A DNA stretch of 64,000 nt from an uncultured Eubacterium sp. (GCA_934320655.1 CAKRFN010000002.1:62001-126000); one strand, 5' to 3'; shown: positions 42,396 through 51,097, numbered from the stretch's first letter. Numbers and translations: made by a program. The notes: generated by a model not told the origin, from the sequence alone.

Positions 42396-42502
42396 ATCTT
42401 CTCTCATCCAGACTATACTGTCGGCTCCGGAATCTCACCAGATCATACCTCTCGGCTCGCGGGCTTTACCGCCGGTAGGGAATCTCACCCTGCCCTGAAG
42501 AT
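42396..42502 (-). ncRNA. FMN riboswitch (RFN element)
   Basis: On the minus strand the conserved blocks GGTGAGATTCCCTACCGGCG, AGCCCGCGAGCC, TCTGGTGAGATTCCGGAGCC, GACAGTATAGTCTGGATGAG occur in order, closed by a P1 stem ATCTTC/GAAGAT. It controls ribD-ribE-ribBA-ribH; FMN binding is expected to cause termination. Confidence 0.97.
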
Positions 42503-42581
42503 ATCTTTTTCCTGATCATAATACTTTATGTACGATTTGTAAAGTAGTAGTTCAAATTTCCTATGCTATTAAAAAGGGCAC

Positions 42582-42610
42582 TTGATTTCTCAAATGCCCT
42601 AGTGTATAAT
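42582..42610 (+). promoter_or_regulatory. Promoter of the antisense RNA
   Basis: TTGATT (42582-42587), 17-bp spacer, TATAAT (42605-42610), facing the small toxin gene. No plus-strand protein gene follows. Confidence 0.75.
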
Positions 42611-42616
42611 TTACTT

Positions 42617-42713
42617 AGAAAGTGAATCGGATATGACTCCGATTTGCCCTCAGTATTGAAATGTTATAAGAATAGCATCCACACTTTAGGCGGTAGGGAT
42701 GCTATTTCTTTTT
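42617..42713 (+). ncRNA. Putative antisense antitoxin RNA of a type I toxin-antitoxin pair
   Basis: An RNA of ~95 bases would start near 42617 and end at the hairpin AATAGCATCC/GGATGCTATT (42671-42680 with 42697-42706) plus TTTCTTTTTA. Its 5' part has the stem AATCGGA/TCCGATT, then TTGCCCTC. The toxin transcript carries TTCCGATT in its leader and GGAGGGTG at its ribosome site, so two short pairing regions exist besides the shared terminator. This is the par-locus arrangement. Expression is inferred. Confidence 0.65.
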
Positions 42714-42788
42714 ATTATTATGATCGTCTATGTAAGACAGAGCCGCAAAAATTACTAGCACTAAAGTTAAAACTTCAAGCGTGTTCAT
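42702..42788 (-). CDS. Fst/holin-like type I toxin peptide
   Basis: 28 aa: MNTLEVLTLVLVIFAALSYI followed by DDHNNKKK. A single membrane helix with an acidic turn and a Lys-rich tail is the pattern of Firmicutes Fst and putative holin-like toxins. AAGGAGG is 10 bases upstream and could be masked by CCCTC of its own leader. The stop codon lies in the terminator stem shared with the antisense RNA. The gene is directly downstream of a truncated MATE gene. Toxicity is inferred from family likeness. Confidence 0.75.
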   Translation of the reverse strand: MNTLEVLTLVLVIFAALSYIDDHNNKKK

Positions 42789-42871
42789 CGGGCATCACCC
42801 TCCTTTGTAAACTAGAGGGCATCTAATAATCGGAAAATCACATCCTACTTTCGTTTCAACTACACAATAAC

Positions 42872-42900
42872 AGTATAGCATAGAGGGAACAGATGTTCAA
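42872..42900 (-). promoter_or_regulatory. Promoter of the small toxin
   Basis: TTGAAC (42900-42895), 17-bp spacer, TATACT (42877-42872) on the minus strand, giving an ~75-base leader. Confidence 0.75.
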
Positions 42901-42920
42901 ACAAAAAAGAGGTAAATCTA

Positions 42921-43880
42921 CTATGCAAACACAAGCGACAGTTCCATACCCATACGGATCACACGGCGGATAGCAGGATGCTCGCCGCGTCCATAGAAAT
43001 CACTGATGAGTGGCTGCGTACCCATCGCGATACCGTTAAACATAGCCACTGCCACGAGTGACAGATTCGCTACGACACCGTAAGCTGCCACGCCCGTGTT
43101 TCCCGCCAGACCAAGAATCAGAAAATTAAACACTGCAGTCGTCACACCGGACGAGATCTCTCCGACAAATGCGCTCACTCCGACCTGACAGCCACGCACG
43201 AGTCGGCGCACACTCGGTCTGATCCATGAAAAATGAAGCCTTGAGCGCCCGGATAACAGATGCGTCAGGCAGATCAGAATACCTACGATCGGAGAGCATG
43301 CTGTTGCGAGCGCCGCACCTGCCATTCCCATGCCGAGCGGATACATCAGCACATAGTCAAATACGATATTAAACAGGCTGCTGAACAATGTGGCAGCCAT
43401 TGCGACCATCGGTCTGCCGTCATTTCGTACAAACGCATTGCACACATGATTCCACATAAAAAACGGCGCAAAGCTCATAAAGATCCTCGTATAAGGCGCA
43501 CCGACCGCCACGATCGATGCATCTCCGCCGAGCAGCGCCACGATATGCCCCGCAAAGCAGATGCCGGTCACGGAAAATAAAAGTCCAATGATACCTGCCC
43601 AGATCAATGCATTCGAAAACCACGGATAACGGTTATCTTTTCCCTGGGCACTCTCCACTGAAAAACGGATCGCACTGCCGACACCGATCATCTGTCCGAC
43701 TGCAAAGATCAGGCTATAGAGTGGCAGCACGAGGTTGAGCGCCGTGATGCCATCCGCCCCGACTGCCTGCGCAATAAAAAACGTATCTGCCAGTATATAG
43801 AGCGAGATACCCACCATGCCACATACATTCAGTGACACATATTTTGCAAATTTCCCGCGAATATTCTTTTGTTCGTCCAT
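42921..43880 (-). pseudogene. MATE-family efflux transporter lacking its C-terminal third
   Basis: 319 aa against ~440-460 for the family. The N-terminal eight or nine helices are good (LYILADTFFIAQAVGADGIT; WNHVCNAFVRNDGRPMVAMA) but the frame ends at GMELSLVFA where more helices should follow. The toxin promoter begins 20 bases further on, so the 3' end was probably lost when that unit arrived. Drug/Na+ antiport by the remnant is unlikely. Confidence 0.8.
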
Positions 43881-43975
43881 TCTAAAACTCCTCTGGTATT
43901 TGTAACTATATCCAGCCCATTATAGCGGCATTCGCACAAAAACACAAGCGTACCTCGTTTTCACAGCGCTCTGCA

Positions 43976-45463
43976 CTACAATATAATACACACCAGTCCG
44001 CCGTTGTTGTCGTTGACGACCTTCTGCATCGTATCCTGCAGCTTGATCTGGCATTCGTCATCCATGCGGCTGATCTTGTTACGGATGCCGTCCTCCATCA
44101 GCTCACCCACAGTCTTTCCGAATATGTTTGTGTTCCACACGCCGCCGTCCTCGGTATTGCCCGCCTTGATATAGCTGATCAGATCCTTTGCCTGATCTTC
44201 ACTGCCGACGATGGGTGCGATCTCCGTCTCGATATTCGCACGGATCATATGTATGGACGGCGAGCTGGCTTTCATGCGCACGCCGTATTTGCTGCCGTGC
44301 TTCATGAGCTGTGGCTCCTCCATGTCGATCTCGGCAAGCGTCGGTGTCACGACGCCATAGCCCCGTCTGCGCACCGCCTCAATCGCGTCGGATACCTTTT
44401 CGTATTCCTGCTTTTTCGCCGCCAGCTCACGCACGAGCGCGATCAGCTCATACTCATTTTTTACGGGCACACCTGCCATGCGGCTGATGTTCTCATAATA
44501 ATATTTGTCGTCCACCTCCATGCGCCAGCTTCCGGCACCATCCGCCAGACAGATGTTTTCCTTGCGCACCGCAGCGATCGGCTCATCCGGTGTATCCGGC
44601 TGCAATTCCTTGAAATCACGCACATTTGTGACTGCATCCAGCAGTGATTTTGCATAGTCAAACAGGCTCCGCTTGACCGGATCGTCCATCGAGAGCATAT
44701 CGACCCATTTCGGCAGGTAGAAGTTCATCTGGCTGACCGGAAACTCATACAACAGCTCCTCCAGCAGATGATTGACATCCTCCATGCGCAGCTGGTCGCA
44801 GTTCATCGGCAATACCGCGACATCATATGCCTCCTGCATCTGCTTTGCCAGCATCCGCGTCGTGTCACTGTACGGTTTATTCGTATTGAGCACGATCAGA
44901 AACGGCTTGCCATACTTTTTCAATTCCGCAATCGTCCGCTGCTCCGCCGGTTCATACGAAGTCCGCGGGATGTCGGTAAACGATCCGTCCGTCGTCATCA
45001 CGATGCCGATCGTCGCATGATCCCGGATGACCTTTTGTGTGCCGAGCTCCGCCGCGCGGGTAAACGGGATCTCCTCGTCCATCCACGGTGTTTTTACCAT
45101 GCGCTCTTTTCCGTTTTCAATATGACCGCCCGCCCCGTCAACCATATAGCCGACACAGTCGATCATGCGCACACGCATATCCAGATCCTCTGCTACCCGG
45201 ATCTGTGCCGCCTCCTTCGGTATAAATTTCGGCTCGGTTGTCATCACGGTTTTTCCGGTGGCTGCCTGCGGCAGTTCATCGGTCAGGCGCTCCTTTTCGT
45301 GCTCATCCTGCAAATACGGCAGCACCATCAGCTCCATAAACCGTTTGATAAACGTCGATTTTCCCGTGCGCACCGCGCCTACGACACCGATATAGATATC
45401 ACCGCCCGTCCGGTCGCGGATGTCTTTATACAGATTGTACTCCGTTTGTGATCTATCAGACAT
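43976..45463 (-). CDS. spoIVA: Stage IV sporulation protein A
   Basis: 495 aa. P-loop GVVGAVRTGKSTFIKRF near residue 26, then the long SpoIVA body with DCVGYMVDGAGGH and TTDGSFTDIPR, and a C-terminal region ending CIIL. SpoIVA is the ATPase that polymerises on the forespore and forms the base of the spore coat. The length matches the family (~492). Confidence 0.96.
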   Translation of the reverse strand: MSDRSQTEYNLYKDIRDRTGGDIYIGVVGAVRTGKSTFIKRFMELMVLPYLQDEHEKERLTDELPQAATGKTVMTTEPKFIPKEAAQIRVAEDLDMRVRMIDCVGYMVDGAGGHIENGKERMVKTPWMDEEIPFTRAAELGTQKVIRDHATIGIVMTTDGSFTDIPRTSYEPAEQRTIAELKKYGKPFLIVLNTNKPYSDTTRMLAKQMQEAYDVAVLPMNCDQLRMEDVNHLLEELLYEFPVSQMNFYLPKWVDMLSMDDPVKRSLFDYAKSLLDAVTNVRDFKELQPDTPDEPIAAVRKENICLADGAGSWRMEVDDKYYYENISRMAGVPVKNEYELIALVRELAAKKQEYEKVSDAIEAVRRRGYGVVTPTLAEIDMEEPQLMKHGSKYGVRMKASSPSIHMIRANIETEIAPIVGSEDQAKDLISYIKAGNTEDGGVWNTNIFGKTVGELMEDGIRNKISRMDDECQIKLQDTMQKVVNDNNGGLVCIIL

Positions 45464-45549
45464 AAAATACCCCTTTCTACGATACTTATCCTAGTAAATC
45501 GTATGAAAGGGGTATTTGTTTTATGACTGTTCGTTTTAGAATCACAATT

Positions 45550-46497
45550 TTATAATAGCATCTGCAATCTGCCCGGAATACATTCGATGACCACCTGCTC
45601 TTTTTTGCCATGTGTCTCACCGTCCGTGTGCAGCTCAAGCGGAGCCTCCAGATCGATCCGGCAGCCGCGCGCATTGATGACCTCATAGCCCACTATATGA
45701 TCCGTCCGCTGCAAGACAAGAAGTGCCAGACTGACGAGCGCCTGCAAACGGTTCATGTTCTCCGCCAGCGCAAACGACAGCTTGCCATCATTCGACTTTG
45801 CGCCCGCTGCCATGATCAGATGTCCGCCCTCGTTCGGCTGGTTCATACCGGCAAGAAAATACAGCCGTTGTACCTTCCGCTGTGTCTCTCTGCCCTTGCT
45901 GTCATAAAACGTGAGCGTGCCGTTTGTGAGCGTCTGTGTAAACAGCATTTTCAGCGCATTGATTAAATAGATCAGCCGTCCGAGATGGATACGGTTCAAA
46001 AACGTTTTCAGACCGCTTCTGACCGAAACCCTGCACGACTCCGCATCGAGTCCGATGCCCGAGCTGATCGCAAAATAGCGCTCGCGATCCTGATAAACCG
46101 TCCTGCCGAGATCGATCGCGCGGATCTTATCTCCTCTGAGAATATGTATGAGTGCCTGCACCGGATCGTCCGGGATGCCAAGCGCATAGCCAAGATCATT
46201 CGCTGAACCCATCGGAATAAATCCGAACGTCATACGCGAAAAGTCATGGACATGGTTGATGATCTCATTAAACGTACCATCCCCGCCGATGACTATGACC
46301 GTCAGGTGCTCCTCCTTTTCCTTCTGGATCTGCTCCATCGCCTTTGCCCCATCGCCCGCGCACACGCACTCGTACGCACGGAAATGAACGCCGCGGCGGA
46401 TCAGCTCCGGTTTTAATTGTTTTTGCCAGATCTGCTTCTTTTGTCCGCCTCCGGCTACTTCATTGATAATCACATGATATCTGTCAACTCTGCTCAT
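45550..46497 (-). CDS. Diacylglycerol/lipid kinase family protein
   Basis: 315 aa from ATG 46497 (MSRVDRYHVIINEVAGGG). Catalytic GGDGTFNEII, then GSANDLGYALG. The family phosphorylates diacylglycerol or related lipids at the membrane. It overlaps the DeoR gene by 14 bases, so they are co-transcribed. The exact lipid is not known. Confidence 0.85.
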   Translation of the reverse strand: MSRVDRYHVIINEVAGGGQKKQIWQKQLKPELIRRGVHFRAYECVCAGDGAKAMEQIQKEKEEHLTVIVIGGDGTFNEIINHVHDFSRMTFGFIPMGSANDLGYALGIPDDPVQALIHILRGDKIRAIDLGRTVYQDRERYFAISSGIGLDAESCRVSVRSGLKTFLNRIHLGRLIYLINALKMLFTQTLTNGTLTFYDSKGRETQRKVQRLYFLAGMNQPNEGGHLIMAAGAKSNDGKLSFALAENMNRLQALVSLALLVLQRTDHIVGYEVINARGCRIDLEAPLELHTDGETHGKKEQVVIECIPGRLQMLL

Positions 46498-47257
46498 CTG
46501 TATAAATGATCTCCACATCGCTCTGTCGCAGACGCGCCTCCCACTCCGGTGAGAGCTTCTGGTCCGTGGCGAGCACATCTATTCCTGAAAAATCGACTAC
46601 CTGTGTAAATGATAAATGATCGAACTTGGCATTGTCAACAGCCATTATGCGTTTTGTGGCAGAATTTAACATTTGTTTCTTGATTCCGGCATCTAATTCG
46701 TTCGAATCCGTGAAGCCTTTCTGTAAATCCGCGCCCTTGCAGGAGATAATCGCCTTATCCACAAAAAATCCGTCTACCATGCGCTCTGCCTGATAGCCGA
46801 GCAGGGAAAGCGCGCGCCCCTTGAGCGATCCTCCGGTAGAGAGCACCTTCCAGTCCTGCACATCCGACAGTTCGAGCAGAATCTCAATCGAATTGGTAAT
46901 CACCGTGATATTTTTCTTGTCCTTGATCTGTTTGGCAACAAATAATGCGGTCGTGCTCGCATCGAGCATCAGCCGGTCTCCGTCATGGATCATCTGTGAA
47001 ATGGTCTGCGCAATGCGCATCTTGGACTCGACATTCTCACGCTTGCGCACGAGAAACGGAATCTCGTCCTTCTCGCTGCCCTTTACGACAGCTCCGCCGT
47101 AGGTGCGCTCCGCGTAACCGTCGTTTTCAAGTTTTTCCAGATCACGCCGGATCGTCTCCTCGGTCACATCATATTTTTTGCTCAGATCTGCCACGATCAC
47201 GCGGCCTTCCTCGCGCAACAGTTCTAAAATCTCATTTCTTCTCTCCGCTGCCAGCAT
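46484..47257 (-). CDS. DeoR/GlpR-family transcriptional regulator
   Basis: 257 aa from ATG 47257 (MLAAERRNEILELLREEGRV) behind GGGGAGG. The DeoR helix-turn-helix is VADLSKKYDVTEETIRRDLE, and the sugar-phosphate-sensing domain follows with STGGSLKGRALSLLG. Lying directly downstream of the microcompartment genes, it is the likely regulator of that sugar pathway; typical ligands are phosphorylated sugars such as fuculose-1-phosphate. The target sites are inferred (see promoters at 55741 and 56712). Confidence 0.88.
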   Translation of the reverse strand: MLAAERRNEILELLREEGRVIVADLSKKYDVTEETIRRDLEKLENDGYAERTYGGAVVKGSEKDEIPFLVRKRENVESKMRIAQTISQMIHDGDRLMLDASTTALFVAKQIKDKKNITVITNSIEILLELSDVQDWKVLSTGGSLKGRALSLLGYQAERMVDGFFVDKAIISCKGADLQKGFTDSNELDAGIKKQMLNSATKRIMAVDNAKFDHLSFTQVVDFSGIDVLATDQKLSPEWEARLRQSDVEIIYTDEQS

Positions 47258-47323
47258 ATAGCCATCCTCCCCATCGTTTTGTACCTTCACCTATTCACTC
47301 CATAGACATTGTGGCGTGATGAA

Positions 47324-47355
47324 GAATGGCTGTCGGAAAGACCGACAGCCGCTTT
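47324..47355. terminator. Hairpin after the microcompartment genes
   Basis: GGCTGTCGG/CCGACAGCC with loop AAAGA. The T run is on the plus side; on the minus side only ATTCTTC follows. It may act as a weak terminator or RNA-stabilising hairpin after the shell gene at 47363. Confidence 0.55.
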
Positions 47356-47362
47356 TTTACCC

Positions 47363-47911
47363 TTATAATATCGTATCCCACAACTGTGCATCCGGACTTG
47401 CGATGACAGAGCTGTCCAGATACATGCCGCGTGCACTGACTGCGGCTTCCGCCTTGTTGATCGCTGCTGTGACCGCTGCGACCTCTCCGGTCAGGAATAC
47501 ATATGATTTACCACACATACCGCGCGCCACACGGATCTCGATCAGATCTACCTCTGCGGTCTTTGCCGCTTCATCGGCTGCTACAAAGATCGAGGACGCA
47601 TCAAATGTCTCTAAGACACCGAGCGCATTGCGGTTTTTGATCGCTACCGTTCCGTAGATCGCCGGGAAAATGCCCTCATGCGGGTTTCCCAACAGGAAAC
47701 TGTCGATCAACTGTTCCGGATAACGGGCTGCCGCTGCATCTACCGACGCGCGCACCGCACTGATATCCCCCTCAAAAATCACGATATATTTTCCGGGGCA
47801 GACAGTCTGTGCCTCGATGATCCTCACATCGGCGGTTTTTAACACCAGATCTGCCGCTAAAACACCTGTGGATACTGTCTTGTACTCCACCATTCCTAAT
47901 GCTCTACCCAT
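47363..47911 (-). CDS. pduT: Trimeric microcompartment shell protein (PduT-like, two BMC domains)
   Basis: 182 aa with two BMC domains (residues ~4-85 and ~95-170). Cys38 in TVCPGKYIVI matches the pore cysteine that binds a 4Fe-4S cluster in PduT. This suggests electron passage across the shell, consistent with the PduS gene just upstream. Last gene of the shell cluster. Confidence 0.9.
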   Translation of the reverse strand: MGRALGMVEYKTVSTGVLAADLVLKTADVRIIEAQTVCPGKYIVIFEGDISAVRASVDAAAARYPEQLIDSFLLGNPHEGIFPAIYGTVAIKNRNALGVLETFDASSIFVAADEAAKTAEVDLIEIRVARGMCGKSYVFLTGEVAAVTAAINKAEAAVSARGMYLDSSVIASPDAQLWDTIL

Positions 47912-47962
47912 ACTGTATTTCCTCTCTGTTCCCCACGTAGCGTGTGGCTATAAAAATGTTCC

Positions 47963-49297
47963 TTATTTTTGTGCCCGGATCGTAATGTCGCGGTTTGTCA
48001 CATCCGTTACGACACCGTCAATCGATGCATGGATCGGCAGGCTGAGCGCGTTTTCCGCTGCCTCTGCGATCTTTTGTCCTTCTTTTACGACATCCCCGAC
48101 CTTTACGACCGGAACTGCCGGTGCACCGATATGCTGGCTGAGTTTTTCCTTTACCTGATCGACGATGATGATCGACTCATCGATCGGTGCCTTGACGTTG
48201 TATTTTTCGAGTCCGAGTCTCGCGCGAAGTCTTGAGATCGGCACACGACGCAGGGGTCTTTGTTTCTTGACCGGTCCTGCCTCTACCTTCGGCGGCTTCA
48301 CACCGTTTGCCCGAAGCCCTGCCTTATACTCTGCGATGAGTGAGCGCGGTGACAATCCCTGATTGCAGGAATACATCTCGCACAATCCGCAGGAGCTGCA
48401 GAAAAATGTATTTAAAAATGGTCCGACGTCCTGTGTCGTACCGCTTGTGGCGGCGCGCATAAACAGATGCGGCTGAATCGGATGTCCGAGCAGATTTCGC
48501 GGACACAGATCCGTACACATCTCACACTGACAGCAGGATGCCATCGCACGTTTCATGCTGATTTGTGTATTCTGTCTTTTTTTCTTTACGACCGGATGTT
48601 CCTCCGGCAGTACGATAATCGCATTGGAGGTCTTTGTAATTAAATCATATTTGCTGCACAGATTACCGGTCATCGGACCTCCCATCAGATATACCGGATC
48701 TTCTACTGTCTCACCGCCTGCCAGCGCTACGACATCTGCGACTGTCATTCCAAGCGGTACATACTTTGTCATAGGCTGTGCAACCTCGCCCGTGATCGTG
48801 ATAAACTTGTGTGTGACAGGCTTTTTGAAATTCAAAGCCTGATAAATATTAAATACGGTCTCTACGTTGAATACTGCCACGCCGACCTGGATCGGGATGC
48901 TTCCGGGCGGAACCACCTTTCCAGTCAGCTCATGGATCAGCACAACCTCGTCTCCTGCCGGATAAACCTCCGGCAGAAGACCTATAGAGATAATGGGGAA
49001 TGAACGGAGGTGAGCACGAACAGCTTCCACGGTTTGCTTGTACGCTTCCTTTACACCGATGATGACCTCATTACAGCCGATGGACAATGCCATCTGATAC
49101 AGCGTACTCAATATCTCATAGGCGTATTTTTCCAACACCTGTCTGTGCAGACGTAAGAGGGGCTCACATTCCGCACAGTTGAGAATTATCGTCTTCGCAC
49201 GTGCATCGATCTTACCGTATGATGGGAAACCGGCACCACCGGCTCCGCAGACACCACTATTCTTTACTACACTAATCAGTTCATTTATCTCTATCAT
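47963..49297 (-). CDS. pduS: PduS-like RnfC-family NADH-linked flavo/iron-sulfur protein
   Basis: 444 aa. Glycine-rich GVCGAGGAGFPSYGK, two ferredoxin-type clusters (CCQCEMCTDLCPRN and FFCSSCGLCEMYSCNQG) and a C-terminal barrel. In cobalamin-dependent Pdu systems PduS reduces B12. Here the dehydratase is expected to be a glycyl-radical enzyme, so its role is more likely to be redox balancing through the PduT cluster. That reassignment is inference. Confidence 0.9.
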   Translation of the reverse strand: MIEINELISVVKNSGVCGAGGAGFPSYGKIDARAKTIILNCAECEPLLRLHRQVLEKYAYEILSTLYQMALSIGCNEVIIGVKEAYKQTVEAVRAHLRSFPIISIGLLPEVYPAGDEVVLIHELTGKVVPPGSIPIQVGVAVFNVETVFNIYQALNFKKPVTHKFITITGEVAQPMTKYVPLGMTVADVVALAGGETVEDPVYLMGGPMTGNLCSKYDLITKTSNAIIVLPEEHPVVKKKRQNTQISMKRAMASCCQCEMCTDLCPRNLLGHPIQPHLFMRAATSGTTQDVGPFLNTFFCSSCGLCEMYSCNQGLSPRSLIAEYKAGLRANGVKPPKVEAGPVKKQRPLRRVPISRLRARLGLEKYNVKAPIDESIIIVDQVKEKLSQHIGAPAVPVVKVGDVVKEGQKIAEAAENALSLPIHASIDGVVTDVTNRDITIRAQK

Positions 49298-49339
49298 AGC
49301 AATTACTCCAGTTGTTGACTGTCGATTTTGACAATCATT

Positions 49340-49606
49340 TTATTCCAGTTTTACACCTTCATCAATAATTCCGACGATTGCAGCATCGATTGGTGCGCTA
49401 TCCATCCCACAGCCAATTCTTGCAGCACTTCCGGTCGCAACTAAAACGGCTTCTCCGATACCCGCACCCACATTATCAATCGCCACCAGACGGTCGCCCG
49501 CATGTGCCATTGAATGGATCGGCTCAATAATCAGAAATTTATTGCCTACCAGATTTTCATTTTTGCGTGTGGAGATCACACTCCCAACAACCTTGCCTAT
49601 AATCAT
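49340..49606 (-). CDS. EutN/CcmL-family pentameric vertex protein
   Basis: 88 aa: MIIGKVVGSVISTRKNENLV, then DNVGAGIGEAVLVATGSAAR. Pentamers of this family cap the vertices of the microcompartment shell. Size is exactly that of the family. Confidence 0.93.
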   Translation of the reverse strand: MIIGKVVGSVISTRKNENLVGNKFLIIEPIHSMAHAGDRLVAIDNVGAGIGEAVLVATGSAARIGCGMDSAPIDAAIVGIIDEGVKLE

Positions 49607-49618
49607 ATCAGTTCACCC

Positions 49619-50266
49619 TTATTTGATGACAACAGTGTCACCGGTCTTTAATTTTGCGGCATTTGCCTCATCGGTATCGATGTGCATCTCCAGTGTAAAG
49701 CTCGGATCTACACGGATCAATACTTCATCAAACGTCGTTCCACGGTCATTTGACGCTACGACAGATACGACATCTTTGTCGGCAAGACCTGCTGCGGCTG
49801 CATCTGCCGGTGACATATGGATATGTCTCTTGGCTACGATACAACCCTCGTTTAAGTACAACGCGCCCTTCGGTCCGACCAGTGCGATCGGTGCCGAGCC
49901 TGCGATGTCACCGGAATTACGGATCACCGGTGCCACGCCCAGCGTCCGCGCATCAGTCATGGAAATCTCTACCTGAGATGCCTTTCTGACCGGTCCTAAA
50001 ATACGGACATTCTCAATCGCGCGCAGCTTTGTTCCAACGATCGTCACCTGCTCATTGGAAGCAAACTGACCACCCATTAAGTCTTTCTTTTTGGTCAGCT
50101 GGTAGCCGGGTCCGAACAATACCTCTACATGCTCCTGTGTCAGATGCACATGCCGTGCGGAGACACCGATTGGAACCATGTAGCCCTCTTTCGATCCGGC
50201 TGCAGGCTCATCCTGCATCACTTCCATAACAAGCCTTGTGATCAATTCAATCTTTTTCTCGTCCAT
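49619..50266 (-). CDS. pduL: Phosphate propanoyltransferase PduL
   Basis: 215 aa from ATG 50266 (MDEKKIELITRLVMEVMQDE); a GTG at 50272 has slightly closer spacing to AGGAG and remains possible. Zinc-binding histidines are in SARHVHLTQEHVE and KRHIHMSPADAA. It turns propionyl-CoA into propionyl-phosphate and recycles CoA inside the shell. The first ~18 residues form an amphipathic helix typical of an encapsulation peptide. Confidence 0.93.
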   Translation of the reverse strand: MDEKKIELITRLVMEVMQDEPAAGSKEGYMVPIGVSARHVHLTQEHVEVLFGPGYQLTKKKDLMGGQFASNEQVTIVGTKLRAIENVRILGPVRKASQVEISMTDARTLGVAPVIRNSGDIAGSAPIALVGPKGALYLNEGCIVAKRHIHMSPADAAAAGLADKDVVSVVASNDRGTTFDEVLIRVDPSFTLEMHIDTDEANAAKLKTGDTVVIK

Positions 50267-50337
50267 ACTCACAAACGCTCCTATTGATTTTAAACTCCGG
50301 ATGCCTGAAGGCATCCGGATGTATCAGATTCACTATA

Positions 50338-50733
50338 CTACTGAACCGTCGGGAGAATCTTCTCAACGTCATTGTGAGGTCTGGGGATCACGTGTGTAGC
50401 TACAAGCTCACCGAGCTTTGCTGCGTTTGCTGCGCCGGCTTCTACTGATGACTTAACAGCTCCTACATCTCCGCGAACCATAACAGTTACTAATCCGGAA
50501 CCGATCTTCTCTGTTCCTACTAATACTACGTTTGCTGCCTTACACATAGAATCTGCTGCCTCGATCGCTGCAGTCAGTCCTCTGGTCTCAACCATTCCTA
50601 ATGCTTCCTGTGCCATTTTTCTTACCTCCGTTTTCTTTTCTTCGGCAGGTACTACAGGTACTTCTGCCGGCGTTGTTTTTGCTGTCTGGCGCGTGGTGCG
50701 CTTTGCAGCGGTTGTCGTCTTTCTCTCTGCCAT
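50338..50733 (-). CDS. Hexameric shell protein with 39-residue basic N-terminal tail and internal start
   Basis: 131 aa. The tail (MAERKTTTAAKRTTRQTAKT...) is Lys/Thr/Ala rich; the BMC domain begins at residue 40 (MAQEALGMVETRGLTAAIEA). Before that internal ATG (50616) lies a perfect GGAGG with 8-base spacing, so a 92-aa tail-less form should also be made. The core is nearly identical to the protein at 51098. Two forms from one gene would resemble PduB/PduB'. Confidence 0.88.
   Translation of the reverse strand: MAERKTTTAAKRTTRQTAKTTPAEVPVVPAEEKKTEVRKMAQEALGMVETRGLTAAIEAADSMCKAANVVLVGTEKIGSGLVTVMVRGDVGAVKSSVEAGAANAAKLGELVATHVIPRPHNDVEKILPTVQ
50614..50632 (-). promoter_or_regulatory. Internal ribosome site and start within the tailed shell gene
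   Basis: ACGGAGGTAAGAAAAATG on the minus strand, in frame with the upstream start at 50733. The tail codons KTEVRKM were apparently read through an older ribosome site. Confidence 0.7.
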
Positions 50734-50735
50734 GA

Positions 50736-51062
50736 TTATGACTCACCTTTCTTCGGTGTCTCTGCTTTCACGGGCGCCTTCGGCTTCATTCTGCTGGCTG
50801 ATAATTCAACCAGACGGACAATCTCCTCATGCGGTCTCGCGATCACAGTATAATTGACAGGTTTTTTTATTCCGTTTGCTGCTGCGGCTTCCACTGCCTG
50901 TCTGACAGCCGCGACTTCACCTTCTACGATGATCGTCACCAGTCGTCCGCCCAGCTTGCGTTCCCATGTCACAAATTCCACATCTGCGGTCTTGCACATA
51001 ATATCCAGCGCAGTCACAGCAGCCGTAACACCGGAAACTTCCAATAAACCTAATGACTTCAT
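50736..51062 (-). CDS. Hexameric shell protein with short C-terminal extension
   Basis: 108 aa from ATG 51062 (MKSLGLLEVSGVTAAVTALD), behind AAGGAG. One BMC domain, then ~20 extra residues SRMKPKAPVKAETPKKGES. Its stop lies 2 bases before the next gene's start, so the two are coupled. It resembles PduK/PduJ-type side proteins; the extension has no metal motif. Confidence 0.9.
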   Translation of the reverse strand: MKSLGLLEVSGVTAAVTALDIMCKTADVEFVTWERKLGGRLVTIIVEGEVAAVRQAVEAAAANGIKKPVNYTVIARPHEEIVRLVELSASRMKPKAPVKAETPKKGES

Positions 51063-51097
51063 AAGCACTCCTTTTTAAGTGTCAGATGTCCTTTGAA

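Noticed and set aside
45486..45549. Extra small gene between spoIVA and the lipid kinase
   Set aside because: The only frame there continues into the kinase antisense and lacks a ribosome site.
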